Shown here in pieces: positions 25,573-33,556 of a stretch of 64,000 nucleotides of DNA (its first letter is position 1; each line of letters starts with the position of its first letter). The notes under the pieces were generated by a model. It did not search any database. It saw only the letters and a program-made list of their open reading frames with translations, and was not told the origin of the DNA. Source of the DNA: Amycolatopsis thermoflava N1165 (GTDB lineage Bacteria > Actinomycetota > Actinomycetes > Mycobacteriales > Pseudonocardiaceae). The DNA lies in contig NZ_KI421511.1 of NCBI RefSeq assembly GCF_000473265.1, positions 372,001 through 436,000 on the forward strand. The letters run 5' to 3'. Position numbers and translations under genes: made by a program.

Positions 25573-26952
25573 TTGGAAATCCGGGAAGCAATACAGAAGC
25601 TGTTCGACCCGGGCGCGGTCACCTTCCATTCGACTCCGAGCCTGGCGGGCAAGGTCACAAAACATGCTGCCAAACTCGACAAGGAACGCGTCGAGCAGCA
25701 GAAACCGCGCCAAGTGCGCAAGCCGGCCCTGATTCCGGTGCCGGCGGACGAGCACCGGGGTTCGATGACAATCGCTCCGTGGGAGCTGCTGCACACGCTC
25801 GGGCGGGCGACCGTACTCGCCGGCCAAGGTTCGTCACGCGCTCTTTCCCAGCACTGGAGCTGTTTGAAGTACATCACGACCTTGCACAAGAACTACCAGG
25901 GCCGGCTGGAACTGACGGATGACGGACGGGATCCGCGGTACCACCGGAAGTCGGTTCAGGCGGAGGATCTGGGAATAGCCTTCGCTCTCGCTGCGGCACT
26001 GCGCATCGTTACCCGGCGGCACCCCGGCTTCCATTTCGAGATCGTGGATGCCGACGTGGCGCTCGAAGCCGGATGGGCGTTGCGTGGAGCGGAAGTCCGA
26101 GCGCGTGAGTCCACTCGCCTGCGGCCGGACTACTTCCTGGTTGGATCGAAGCTGGGCGAGCCCGTCCGGCTGGTCACCGTGGAATGCAAGGGTTCCCACG
26201 GCAAACCGGAGGCCCAGCACGGTCAGCTTGCCAAAGCCGCGGCGCAGGTGCACGCGGTGGTCATCGGTTCAGACGGAGGCGAGCCCGCGCCACCGCCCAG
26301 TCTCCTGATGGCGACCGCGTTGGCGGGGGCCGGCGGGATCGAGATGCGGATCCTCGACCCCGAGGGAGACGGTGAACTCGTCGTCCCGGGTGATCGGGCG
26401 CCTCGACTCAACGGTCCCGTGGAGCAGTTGAACCAGATGGCGGCGATTCCCGTGGCGTCCGACGACGACACGATCGAGACGAGGCCGGGGTTCTTCATCC
26501 CGCCGTCCCGCACCGAGTGGTTTTCCCGGGTTCTCAAGCGGACTGCCGCGGCAAGTCTGTTGACATTCGCCGGTGACCGTGGTGCTGCTCGTTCTTTGCT
26601 GACGAGGCGCCAGCAGCAACGACTGGGGTCGGAATTCGAGCGCCCGGGTACCAGCGACGACTTCGACACCGAAATCACTCTCGGCGATCTGCGACTCGTG
26701 GGGACCGATCAAGTGTTCCGGTTCGACAAGCAGCGTGTGGAAGTGTTCTCGGGAACGACCTTCGGGCTGTACCGTCTGCTCCGCGAACAGGATCTCAGTG
26801 GCTACGAGCAGGCGCTACCGGAAATGGTGGGGATGTGGCGCGAGCGGGAACGGCAGGCGCGGGACGAGTGGAAAGGCGTCATCTTCATGGACGAGGACGG
26901 AGCTGTCATGGGGCTTCGCGTGATGAGCGATCGGAACCGGCCCCTCTCCTGA
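25573..26952 (+). CDS. Unknown protein with PD-(D/E)XK nuclease-like motif
   Basis: 459 residues, not recognised by family. A helix with Glu131 (AEDLGIAFALAAAL) is followed by RPDYFLV (Asp186) and VTVECKG (Glu204, Lys206), the spacing of a PD-(D/E)XK nuclease core, and then a QLAKAAAQVH helix. The flanking N- and C-terminal regions (for example GLYRLLREQDLSGYEQALPE) are unassigned. An in-frame stop at 25543 limits the start; TTG at 25573 after GGGGGAT is the best candidate. Base composition is clearly lower in G+C than neighbours, and it stands alone, both consistent with horizontal acquisition and a possible defence role. No signal peptide or membrane segment is visible. Confidence 0.65.
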   Translation: MEIREAIQKLFDPGAVTFHSTPSLAGKVTKHAAKLDKERVEQQKPRQVRKPALIPVPADEHRGSMTIAPWELLHTLGRATVLAGQGSSRALSQHWSCLKYITTLHKNYQGRLELTDDGRDPRYHRKSVQAEDLGIAFALAAALRIVTRRHPGFHFEIVDADVALEAGWALRGAEVRARESTRLRPDYFLVGSKLGEPVRLVTVECKGSHGKPEAQHGQLAKAAAQVHAVVIGSDGGEPAPPPSLLMATALAGAGGIEMRILDPEGDGELVVPGDRAPRLNGPVEQLNQMAAIPVASDDDTIETRPGFFIPPSRTEWFSRVLKRTAAASLLTFAGDRGAARSLLTRRQQQRLGSEFERPGTSDDFDTEITLGDLRLVGTDQVFRFDKQRVEVFSGTTFGLYRLLREQDLSGYEQALPEMVGMWRERERQARDEWKGVIFMDEDGAVMGLRVMSDRNRPLS

Positions 26953-27227
26953 CAGGACGTCTGCGATGAGGATGCTCGACGAGTACCAGGGTCTGGTGGA
27001 CGCGCCGCTGCCGCAGGTGCGCGATCTCGTGCTGCGCACCGCCTTCACCACCTCGGCCACACCGTTGCGGGTCAGCAGAAACCAGGCGGGTGGATCGAGG
27101 CGCGTGGGCAGTGATGGTGCGGGCGCGTCGACCTGCACGAGCACGCCGCCGGGGCGGTGGCTCGTGCCCTTCACCGTCGCGCGTGGGCATCGAGGCCGCT
27201 GGGTGCGCTGCTCGCCGATCGGCCCGC
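26953..27227. other. Non-coding stretch downstream of the nuclease-like gene
   Basis: No reading frame here has recognisable homology or a convincing start. It joins the lower-G+C nuclease-like gene to the VOC remnant and may hold decayed sequence. Confidence 0.4.
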
Positions 27228-27392
27228 TCACTCCGTCGGCGTGCCGATCCGGAGCCGGTGGCTGTCGGGGTCGCGCAGCTCGGTCTCACGCGCCCACGGA
27301 GCCTCCGCCAGCGGCACGCCGGACGAGGCGGCGATGGCCTCCGCATCACGCAACCGCAGGTAGACCATCGTCGCAGAGCGCGGCGAGCCGTC
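27228..27392 (-). pseudogene. VOC/glyoxalase family C-terminal remnant
   Basis: About 54 codons ending at TGA (27228-27230) read RSATMVYLRLRDAEAIAA, then PWARETELRDPDSHRLRIG, which is the last strand-helix-strand unit of a VOC protein including its terminal metal Glu. The N-terminal half is missing: upstream sequence is occupied by the end of another VOC gene. A 46-codon frame from ATG at 27368 exists but is too short for a VOC domain. Confidence 0.65.
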
Positions 27393-27768
27393 AGCCCCCG
27401 TACGGCTTGGTGATGATCTCCAGCCGGTGCCCGTTCGGGTCGTTCCAGTACACGCCGCGGCCGCCGTCGTGGTGGTTGATGCGGCCCGGTTCGCGGCCGA
27501 ACGGGTCCGCCCAGTACTCCAGCCCGCGTGAGGTGATCCGCTCGAAGATGCTGTCGAACTCCGCGTCGCTCACCAGGAAGGCGTAGTGCTGGGGGCGCAC
27601 CGGCTCGTCGGTGCCGACCACGTCCAGCGACACCTCGTTCGAGGTCTGCACCACCAGGAACGGGCCGTACGGCACCGGGTCGGGCAGCCCGAGGATCTCC
27701 GTCAGGAACTTCGCCGTCGCCTCCCGGTCCCGGGCCTCGACGATCGTGTGGTTGAGCTGGACGGCCAT
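27391..27768 (-). CDS. VOC family protein (glyoxalase/dioxygenase fold)
   Basis: 125 residues: an N-terminal LNHTIVEARDREATAKFLTEILGLPDPVPYGPF module and a second module ending in GRGVYWNDPNGHRLEIITKPYGG, with candidate metal ligands His7 and the C-terminal Glu. This is the two-module VOC fold with one domain per chain. The ATG at 27768 has the ribosome binding site AAGGAG. It diverges from the isochorismatase-like gene 63 bases away. The substrate is unknown. Confidence 0.8.
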   Translation of the reverse strand: MAVQLNHTIVEARDREATAKFLTEILGLPDPVPYGPFLVVQTSNEVSLDVVGTDEPVRPQHYAFLVSDAEFDSIFERITSRGLEYWADPFGREPGRINHHDGGRGVYWNDPNGHRLEIITKPYGG

Positions 27769-27831
27769 GGCCTGCTCCTTTCCCCGCAGAAACTGCTGCC
27801 TCCCACTGTAGGTCGCCGATAGGCTCGCGGG

Positions 27832-28425
27832 ATGACCGTCGAACACAGCGCCGTGCTCGCCCTGCACTGGCAGGTCAACGTCATCAAACCGGAGGGCTTC
27901 TTCGGCGGCATGCTCGCCGCGCCCGTCGAGCGCAGCGGGGTCGTCGCCCGCGCGGTCCGGTTCCACGAGTGGGCCGCCGGCGCCGGCATCCCGGTCTACT
28001 TCACCCGCTTCACGATCCCCGAGGACGAGGGCAGGCTCGTGCGCAACACCGCGTTCATGACCGCCGTCGGCCAAGCACAGGAGCAGTTCCGGCCCGACGC
28101 GGCCGGCACCCAGCTCATCCCCGAGATGACCCACCTCGCCAAGCCCGACCGCGTCGCCGACAACCAGAAACTCTCCGGGCTCGCCGGCAACGACCTCGCC
28201 GCCCGCCTCGGCGACGCCGGCATCACCACGCTGTACGTCACCGGCGTGGCCACCAACCTGACCGTCGAGCAGACCGCCCGCCACGCCACCGACCTCGGGT
28301 TCGTCGTCCACCCGGTGAGCGACTGCGTGGCCGCCGCCGACGAGACCGTGCACCTGGCCTCACTGGCCAACCTCGACCTCGCCACCGCAGGCTGCCGCAG
28401 TGCCGCCGAGATCACCGCCGGCTAG
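27832..28425 (+). CDS. Isochorismatase-fold protein lacking the catalytic Cys and Asp
   Basis: 197 residues with the cysteine-hydrolase fold: core strand AVLALHWQ, a central DNQKLSGLAGNDLAARLGDAGI region and the hallmark loop VTGVATNLTVEQTARHATDLGF. In active members that loop is GVxTNxCVxxTA; here Thr144 replaces the nucleophilic Cys. The first-strand Asp (usually DMQ) is replaced by His12. Both key residues are therefore missing, so it is probably a non-catalytic relative or has a different chemistry. It is a single gene that diverges from a VOC gene. Confidence 0.75.
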   Translation: MTVEHSAVLALHWQVNVIKPEGFFGGMLAAPVERSGVVARAVRFHEWAAGAGIPVYFTRFTIPEDEGRLVRNTAFMTAVGQAQEQFRPDAAGTQLIPEMTHLAKPDRVADNQKLSGLAGNDLAARLGDAGITTLYVTGVATNLTVEQTARHATDLGFVVHPVSDCVAAADETVHLASLANLDLATAGCRSAAEITAG

Positions 28426-28474
28426 CGCGGTCACGTCCGCCTCCGTCCGCGGCCTTCGCCCAGGAGCCGCTGCA

Positions 28475-28498
28475 CCGGGCCGGGAAGTTCCCGCCCGG
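28475..28498. terminator. Putative bidirectional terminator
   Basis: A palindromic CGGGAA-G-TTCCCG (28481-28493), extended on both sides by CCGGG and CCCGG, lies between the convergent isochorismatase-like and minus-strand hypothetical genes. No U-run is present. Confidence 0.45.
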
Positions 28499-28534
28499 AG
28501 CGCAGCACCCGCGCGGCGGCTGGTGGAGTGCGGG

Positions 28535-28927
28535 TCAGAACTCGTCGCCGCTGGACAGTTCCTTCTCGAACGCGTCCGCCTGCGCGACGACCGACAGCAG
28601 CGGCCGCTCGAACTCCTCCCGCAGGTGCAGCGACGTCAGCGGCACAGTGTGCTTGATCAGCGCCACCCCGTCCACGATCGCGGCGCCACCGACCGACGAG
28701 CCGCCGGCCAGTTCGAGCAGGCGGCGCAGGTCGATCTTGTCGGCCCAGCCCACGGCCGAGGAGATCTCGGCCCACTCGGCGCCGTCGACGTCGGGCAGGT
28801 GGTGCACGGTGACCTGCTGGGTGCGGCCGCCGTCGGTGTCCAGGCGGAAGCGCAGCCAGTGCTCGCTCTCCTCCAGCACCTCGTACCGGATGCGTACGTA
28901 GTTGATGACGTCCGTCCAGATGGTCAC
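28535..28927 (-). CDS. Conserved hypothetical protein
   Basis: 130 residues, soluble, with a beta-rich N-terminal half (VINYVRIRYEVLEESEHWLRF-type sequence) and a helical C-terminal half that ends in acidic residues (ELSSGDEF). The pattern resembles small YbjN-like or chaperone-like folds, but I do not recognise the family. The GTG at 28927 follows the DUF1206 gene's stop by 23 bases on the same strand, so the two may be cotranscribed. Confidence 0.6.
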   Translation of the reverse strand: MTIWTDVINYVRIRYEVLEESEHWLRFRLDTDGGRTQQVTVHHLPDVDGAEWAEISSAVGWADKIDLRRLLELAGGSSVGGAAIVDGVALIKHTVPLTSLHLREEFERPLLSVVAQADAFEKELSSGDEF

Positions 28928-28950
28928 GGGCGCCAGCTTAGCCAGAAGGC

Positions 28951-29769
28951 TCAGCTCTTGTGCGCGCGCGCCGCGGCGAAGCAGTACACGCCGAACGCCG
29001 CCAGCCCGATCGCCACCACGGCCAGCAGCACGACGCCGTAGGGCTGGGCCGCGAGCGTACGGAGCGCTTTGTCGACCCCGCCCGCCTGGCCGGCGTCCGA
29101 GCGCAGCGCGGCGTACCCGAGCAGGCCGCCGATGATCGCGTACACCACGCCCTTGGCGACGTACCCGGCCGAGCCGAGCCACTCGACCGACCTGCGGGCG
29201 CCGGTCGGCAGGTCCGGCAGGTCCAGGTCCTCGAGGAAGCTGCGCTTGAACCCCTTGACCGCCGCGGCGACGCCGACCGCGACCACCGCCGCCCCGGCGA
29301 CCGCCACGAGCGCCTGCCCGGCGGGCAGCTGGAGCAGCCGCGCGGTGAACTCCTGCTGCGGCTGGTTGCCGCCGGCCGAGCCGCTGCCCGTCGCGAGCCG
29401 GATCGCGGTGTAGGCCAGGGCCAGGACCACGACACCCCGCGCCGCGGACCCGACGCGCTTGCGCATCCGCTTGCCGCGCTTGGGCACCCAGGTGTAGCCG
29501 CGGGCGGCCATCATGAACTGCCACCCCCCGAACGCGATCAGCCCGATCGCCAGCAGCCACAGCACCACCTGGCCGGCCGCGGTGGACCCGACCTCCTGCA
29601 GCGCGCCCTTCTGGTCGGCCTCCTTGCCGCCGTCCCCCGAGGCGACGCGGAGCGCCAGGTAGGCGACCACCAGGTGGACCAGACCCCAGCAGACCATGCC
29701 CGCGCGCCCGGCGGCCTGTGCCGCGGAACGGCCGCGCACCCGCGTGGCCAAACCGGCGTTGCTCGTCAT
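28951..29769 (-). CDS. DUF1206 membrane protein
   Basis: 272 residues arranged as three repeats of a two-helix membrane unit (GRAGMVCWGLVHLVVAYLALR; VGSAARGVVVLALAYTAIRLA; LGSAGYVAKGVVYAIIGGLLGYAALR), the layout of DUF1206. Lys/Arg-rich loops connect the units. The family occurs widely in actinobacteria, often near stress genes, and has no established function. ATG at 29769 follows a purine-rich stretch (GAGGAGGTGCACC). Confidence 0.82.
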   Translation of the reverse strand: MTSNAGLATRVRGRSAAQAAGRAGMVCWGLVHLVVAYLALRVASGDGGKEADQKGALQEVGSTAAGQVVLWLLAIGLIAFGGWQFMMAARGYTWVPKRGKRMRKRVGSAARGVVVLALAYTAIRLATGSGSAGGNQPQQEFTARLLQLPAGQALVAVAGAAVVAVGVAAAVKGFKRSFLEDLDLPDLPTGARRSVEWLGSAGYVAKGVVYAIIGGLLGYAALRSDAGQAGGVDKALRTLAAQPYGVVLLAVVAIGLAAFGVYCFAAARAHKS

Positions 29770-29819
29770 CCGGTGCACCTCCTCCTCGCTCGATCGGGTG
29801 TACCCCGGAGGTGTCGCGG

Positions 29820-30521
29820 TTAAGCCGGGCGCAACACCGCGAGAGCGGCGGCGAGCACGAGCGCGCCGGGTACGAGCAGGCCGAGCGTGCCGCTGCTGAA
29901 GGCGATTGCGGTGACCAGGACCGCCGCGGCCGCGACCGCCGGGACCTTCGAGCGCGTGTACCAGGCCAGCACGCCCAGCCCGAGCGCGGCGGTGACCGGG
30001 TCGACGGCCTCGGCCGCCGCGCCGAACAGGTAGGCGGCCAGGGTGAGGCACACCAGGCAGGCGGCCGTCGCGACGCGCCGCCCCGGCCCGAGGCGGAAGC
30101 CGGCCCACACCCCGGCCACGGCGCCGAGCACCGCGAGCGGGGCGCCCAGCGCGGTGGTCAGGAACTGCGCGTCGGTCGCCTTCGCCAGCGCGGTGACCGC
30201 GGTGCTGAGCAGGATCACCGCGGCCCCGGCGCCGAGCACCAGCGCGATCCGGAGCGGCGGCAGCCTGTCCCGCGCGGCGAACCAGCCGAGCGCGCCCAGG
30301 AACGCCAGGGCGACGACCACCTGCCACGGCTTGCCCCACTCCCACACCGGCTCCGGCCGGTAGGGGGCGTAGGCGTACAGGGTCTGCACCAGCGGGTCGC
30401 GGCCGGCCGGCGCGTAGGCGAACCAGGCGCTGTGTTCGGTGAGATCCCACGCGGCGGCGCCGAGCAGCAGGAAACCCAGCAGCGCCAACGGAAACCACGC
30501 CGAACGTCGATCCCCAGTCAC
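29820..30521 (-). CDS. Putative integral membrane protein
   Basis: 233 residues, mostly hydrophobic, with about seven membrane segments starting directly after a short basic N-terminus (TGDRRSAWFPLALLGFLLLG). An aromatic-rich loop, WFAYAPAGRDPLVQTLYAYAPYRPEPVWEWGKPW, follows the first helix. No motif links it to a known family. It precedes the DUF1206 gene by 50 bases on the same strand. The GTG at 30521 is chosen because upstream in-frame sequence has low-complexity shadow character. Confidence 0.6.
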   Translation of the reverse strand: MTGDRRSAWFPLALLGFLLLGAAAWDLTEHSAWFAYAPAGRDPLVQTLYAYAPYRPEPVWEWGKPWQVVVALAFLGALGWFAARDRLPPLRIALVLGAGAAVILLSTAVTALAKATDAQFLTTALGAPLAVLGAVAGVWAGFRLGPGRRVATAACLVCLTLAAYLFGAAAEAVDPVTAALGLGVLAWYTRSKVPAVAAAAVLVTAIAFSSGTLGLLVPGALVLAAALAVLRPA

Positions 30522-30798
30522 GCGGCCGCAGGCTACCCGCCCGCGGGACGGGAACCCCCGGGGGCCTCTCGAGGAACGCGGTGGTGTGCGGGGGCGTGGG
30601 TGGCCCGGACTCGCGGTGGCTTCCGGCGGGCTGTGCGTACTTCCTCGGGGTTGCCGCCGTGGCGGCCAGGTGCTCGAACCGCCCCGGCACGATCCCTGAC
30701 ACCGCGGGGGTGACCCGAAGCTCACCCGTCGCGGACGAGGACCGCGGATCGCGTGGCGGCGACAGTGGGGGAGTGCGTGCCGACGTGGGAGGCCCGAT

Positions 30799-31656
30799 AT
30801 GTGTCGCTGGCTGGCGTATTCCGGTTCGCCCGTGCGCCTCGACGAGCTCCTCTACAAGCCCGCGAACTCGCTCGTCCTGCAGAGCAAGCACTCGCGCCTT
30901 GGTGCGGAAACCACCAACGGGGACGGGTTCGGTGTCGGGTGGTACGGCAACGTGCCGACTCCGGGGGTGTTCCTGAGCACCGAACCCGCCTGGAACGACC
31001 GCAACCTCCGCGAGATCGCGGCGCAGCTCGAATCCGGGCACGTGTTCGCGCACATCCGCGCATCGACCGGATCGGCGGTGCAGAAGACGAACTGCCATCC
31101 GTTCCGCCACGGCCGCTGGCTGTGGATGCACAACGGGCTCATCGCCGGGTTTCCCGCCGTGCGACGCGAGCTCACCCTGGCCGTCGACCCGCTGGTCTTC
31201 CCGGAGATCCAGGGGTCCACGGACTCGGAGATCCTGTTCTACCTCGCCGTGACCTTCGGCCTGGAGGACGATCCGGTCGCCGCGGTGGCCCGGGCGGTCG
31301 GACTGGTCGAGGAGGTGGGCCGGCGCCACTCGGTGGTGAACCCGATCCAGATGACGGTCGCCACGACCGACGGGGAAACCACGTGGGCGTTCCGGTATTC
31401 CAGCGAGGCCCGGTCGAGGTCGCTGTTCCACAGCGTCGACGTGTCCACGCTCCGGCACCAGTATCCGGACAACCCGGCGCTGCACGTGCTGTCCGACGAC
31501 GCGCGGCTCGTGGTGTCCGAGCCGCTGGGCGACCTGCGTGGGGCGTGGCGGGAGGTGCCCGAATCCACCTGCATCGTCGTCCACGGCGGCCGCGAAGAGC
31601 TGCGCCCGTTCACCCCGGTGGCCCCTGCGGCAGCGGCCGCGGACAGCGTCCGTTGA
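30799..31656 (+). CDS. Class II glutamine amidotransferase
   Basis: 285 residues starting MCRWLAYSG; Cys2 becomes the N-terminal nucleophile after Met removal, as in Ntn-type glutamine amidotransferases. NGDGFGVGWYG, HIRASTGSAVQKTNCHPF and WLWMHNGLIAGF are the substrate-pocket motifs. Similarity extends to EgtC, but no other ergothioneine gene lies nearby, so the role is open. It may hydrolyse glutamine or a gamma-glutamyl amide. The gene is single, with 277 bases of non-coding sequence in front. Confidence 0.82.
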   Translation: MCRWLAYSGSPVRLDELLYKPANSLVLQSKHSRLGAETTNGDGFGVGWYGNVPTPGVFLSTEPAWNDRNLREIAAQLESGHVFAHIRASTGSAVQKTNCHPFRHGRWLWMHNGLIAGFPAVRRELTLAVDPLVFPEIQGSTDSEILFYLAVTFGLEDDPVAAVARAVGLVEEVGRRHSVVNPIQMTVATTDGETTWAFRYSSEARSRSLFHSVDVSTLRHQYPDNPALHVLSDDARLVVSEPLGDLRGAWREVPESTCIVVHGGREELRPFTPVAPAAAAADSVR

Positions 31657-31705
31657 GCGGGGCCTCGCGGCCGGTGCGGACGCGGGCCCGGGCGCGTGGC
31701 CGGCG

Positions 31706-32581
31706 TCAGCCGACGGCCACCCCGAGCACCTCGAGGAACGCGGCGGCCGCGGGGGTCAGCCCGGCCGTGCTCCACACCAGGTGCTCGATCCGCGCGGGGG
31801 CGTCGGTGACGGGCACGGTGGCCACGCCCGCCAGGGCGGGCGCGTAGGTCGACGGCAGCATCGCCACACCCAGGCCTTCCCGCACGAGGCCGGCCATCAG
31901 GTCCGCCGTCGTCACCTCGAAGGCCACGTTCCGGGTCAGCCCCGCGGCGGCGAAGGCCTGGTCGGACTGGGTGCGGCCGGGGGAGCCTTCCGGAAAGTCG
32001 ACGAACTCCTCGCCGGCCAGGGTGCGCAGGTCGGTCTCCGCGCGGGCGGCCAGCGGGTGCTCCGGCGCGACGATGGCGACGTGCCGGTCCCGCGCCAGTT
32101 CGTGCGCCCGCACGCCCTCGGGCCGCGCCGTGAGCGGCAGACCGAGGAACGCCAGGTCCAGCGCGCCCTGCCGCACCTGCTCGACCAGTTCGTGGCTGGC
32201 CGCCATCCGCAGGCGGACCCGCACCTGCGGGTAGCGCCGCCGGAACTCGTGCAGCGCGGCAGGCAGGTCGACCGCCGCGACCGTCGGGATCACCCCGACG
32301 CTCAGCCGCCCGCGCACCTCGCCGACCGCGGCCGCCACCTCCGCCGCCGCACGCTCGGCGAAGTCCAGGCACTGCCGCGCCGCGGGCAGGAAAGCCGCGC
32401 CCGCCGCGGTCAGCCGTACCCGGCGGCTGGTGCGGTCGAACAGGCGCGCACCCAGCTCCCGCTCCAGGCGGGCGATCTGGTGGCTGAGCGCCGACTGCAC
32501 CACGAGGCACCGTTGCGCCGCGCGGTTGAAGCTGCCCGTTTCGGCCACCGCGACGACGTAGCGCATCTGCTGAAGTTCCAC
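31706..32581 (-). CDS. LysR family transcriptional regulator
   Basis: 291 residues. The winged helix-turn-helix (MRYVVAVAETGSFNRAAQRCLVVQSALSHQIARLE) is followed by a periplasmic-binding-like effector domain. It is divergent from an EamA transporter, which it likely controls, and a near-perfect palindrome covers the start region. The GTG at 32581 (VELQQMRYVV) gives a usual LysR length; a GTG at 32599 would run through the palindrome. Confidence 0.85.
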   Translation of the reverse strand: MELQQMRYVVAVAETGSFNRAAQRCLVVQSALSHQIARLERELGARLFDRTSRRVRLTAAGAAFLPAARQCLDFAERAAAEVAAAVGEVRGRLSVGVIPTVAAVDLPAALHEFRRRYPQVRVRLRMAASHELVEQVRQGALDLAFLGLPLTARPEGVRAHELARDRHVAIVAPEHPLAARAETDLRTLAGEEFVDFPEGSPGRTQSDQAFAAAGLTRNVAFEVTTADLMAGLVREGLGVAMLPSTYAPALAGVATVPVTDAPARIEHLVWSTAGLTPAAAAFLEVLGVAVG

Positions 32582-32582
32582 G

Positions 32583-32607
32583 GATCTATCGTGCCTCACG
32601 ATGGATC
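32583..32607. promoter_or_regulatory. Putative LysR operator
   Basis: ATCGTG (32588-32593) and CACGAT (32597-32602) form a perfect inverted repeat, and flanking GATC tetramers extend it to a 25-base palindrome with one mismatch. It lies in the shared control region of the LysR gene and the EamA transporter gene. Confidence 0.55.
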
Positions 32608-32659
32608 ACTTGACGAACATGTGTTGGACTCATCGATCACGCGCGCCAAGACTGGAACC

Positions 32660-33538
32660 GTGAAACTCCGCGATACCGCACTGGCCGCCTTCGCGCCCGT
32701 GGTCTGGGGCTCGACCTACGTCGTCACCACCGAACTGCTGCCGCCCGCGCACCCGATGTTCGCGGGCCTGCTCCGGGCGCTGCCCGCGGGCCTGATCGCC
32801 CTCGCCGTCACCCGGACGCTGCCGCGCGGCGCCTGGTGGTGGAAGGCCGCCGCGCTCGGCGTGCTCAACATCGGCCTGTTCTTCCCGCTGCTGTTCGTCG
32901 CCGCTGAACGGCTCCCCGGCGGGGTCGCGGCGACCCTGGGCGCGACGCAGCCGCTGGTCGTGGCCGTGCTCGCCGTCGCGGTGCTGCGGGAAAGCCCGTC
33001 GGCGTGGCGGTTCGCCTGGGGCGTGACCGGCGTCGTCGGGGTAGGCCTGGTCGTGCTCGGCCCGGCCGCCGGCTTCGACGTGGCCGGGGTCGTGGCCGGC
33101 CTGGGCGGCGCGGCGACCATGGCGCTGGGCGTCACGCTCACCAAGAAGTGGGGCCGCCCCGCCGGTGTCGGCCCGACCGCGTTCGCCGCCTGGCAGCTCA
33201 CCGCGGGCGGGCTGTTCCTGGTGCCGGTGACGTTCCTGGTCGAGGGCGCGCCGCCCGCGGTCGACCTGCCCGCCGTGCTCGGCTACCTGTGGCTCGGGCT
33301 CGTCGGCGGGCTGCTGGCGTACGTGCTGTGGTTCCGCGGGATCACCCGGCTGCCGGTCACCTCGGTCGCGGTGCTCGCCCTGCTGTCGCCGATGGTCGCC
33401 GCGCTGCTCGGGGTCGTCGTCCTGGGGCAGACGCTCGGGGCGGTCCAGCTGACCGGCTTCGCGCTCGCCCTAGCGGCCATCGTCGCCGGGCAACGGCCTG
33501 CCGCGCCGCTGCGACCGGTGAAGACGGGTGTCCGATGA
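32660..33538 (+). CDS. EamA (drug/metabolite) family transporter
   Basis: 292 residues with ten membrane segments arranged as two EamA repeats. The first begins FAPVVWGSTYVVTTELLPP and contains LPGGVAATLGATQPLVVAVLA; the second contains AFAAWQLTAGGLFLVPV and SVAVLALLSPMVAALLG. Such proteins export amino acids or other metabolites. It starts at a GTG 78 bases from the divergent LysR gene, its probable regulator. Confidence 0.83.
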   Translation: MKLRDTALAAFAPVVWGSTYVVTTELLPPAHPMFAGLLRALPAGLIALAVTRTLPRGAWWWKAAALGVLNIGLFFPLLFVAAERLPGGVAATLGATQPLVVAVLAVAVLRESPSAWRFAWGVTGVVGVGLVVLGPAAGFDVAGVVAGLGGAATMALGVTLTKKWGRPAGVGPTAFAAWQLTAGGLFLVPVTFLVEGAPPAVDLPAVLGYLWLGLVGGLLAYVLWFRGITRLPVTSVAVLALLSPMVAALLGVVVLGQTLGAVQLTGFALALAAIVAGQRPAAPLRPVKTGVR

Positions 33539-33539
33539 G

Positions 33540-33556
33540 GACCGCGGCCGGCGGTC
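33540..33556. terminator. Possible short hairpin terminator
   Basis: GACCGC (33540-33545) and GCGGTC (33551-33556) pair around five bases at the junction of the convergent EamA and FAD-oxidoreductase genes. The stem is only six base pairs and there is no U-run. Confidence 0.3.

Noticed and set aside
26966-27586. Plus-strand open frame after the nuclease-like gene
   Set aside because: Overlaps the VOC gene and its remnant on the other strand, has Arg/Ser/Thr-rich composition and no recognisable motif.
30799-31656. EgtC of ergothioneine biosynthesis
   Set aside because: The fold fits, but egtA, egtB, egtD and egtE are not nearby; only the general class II amidotransferase call is supported.
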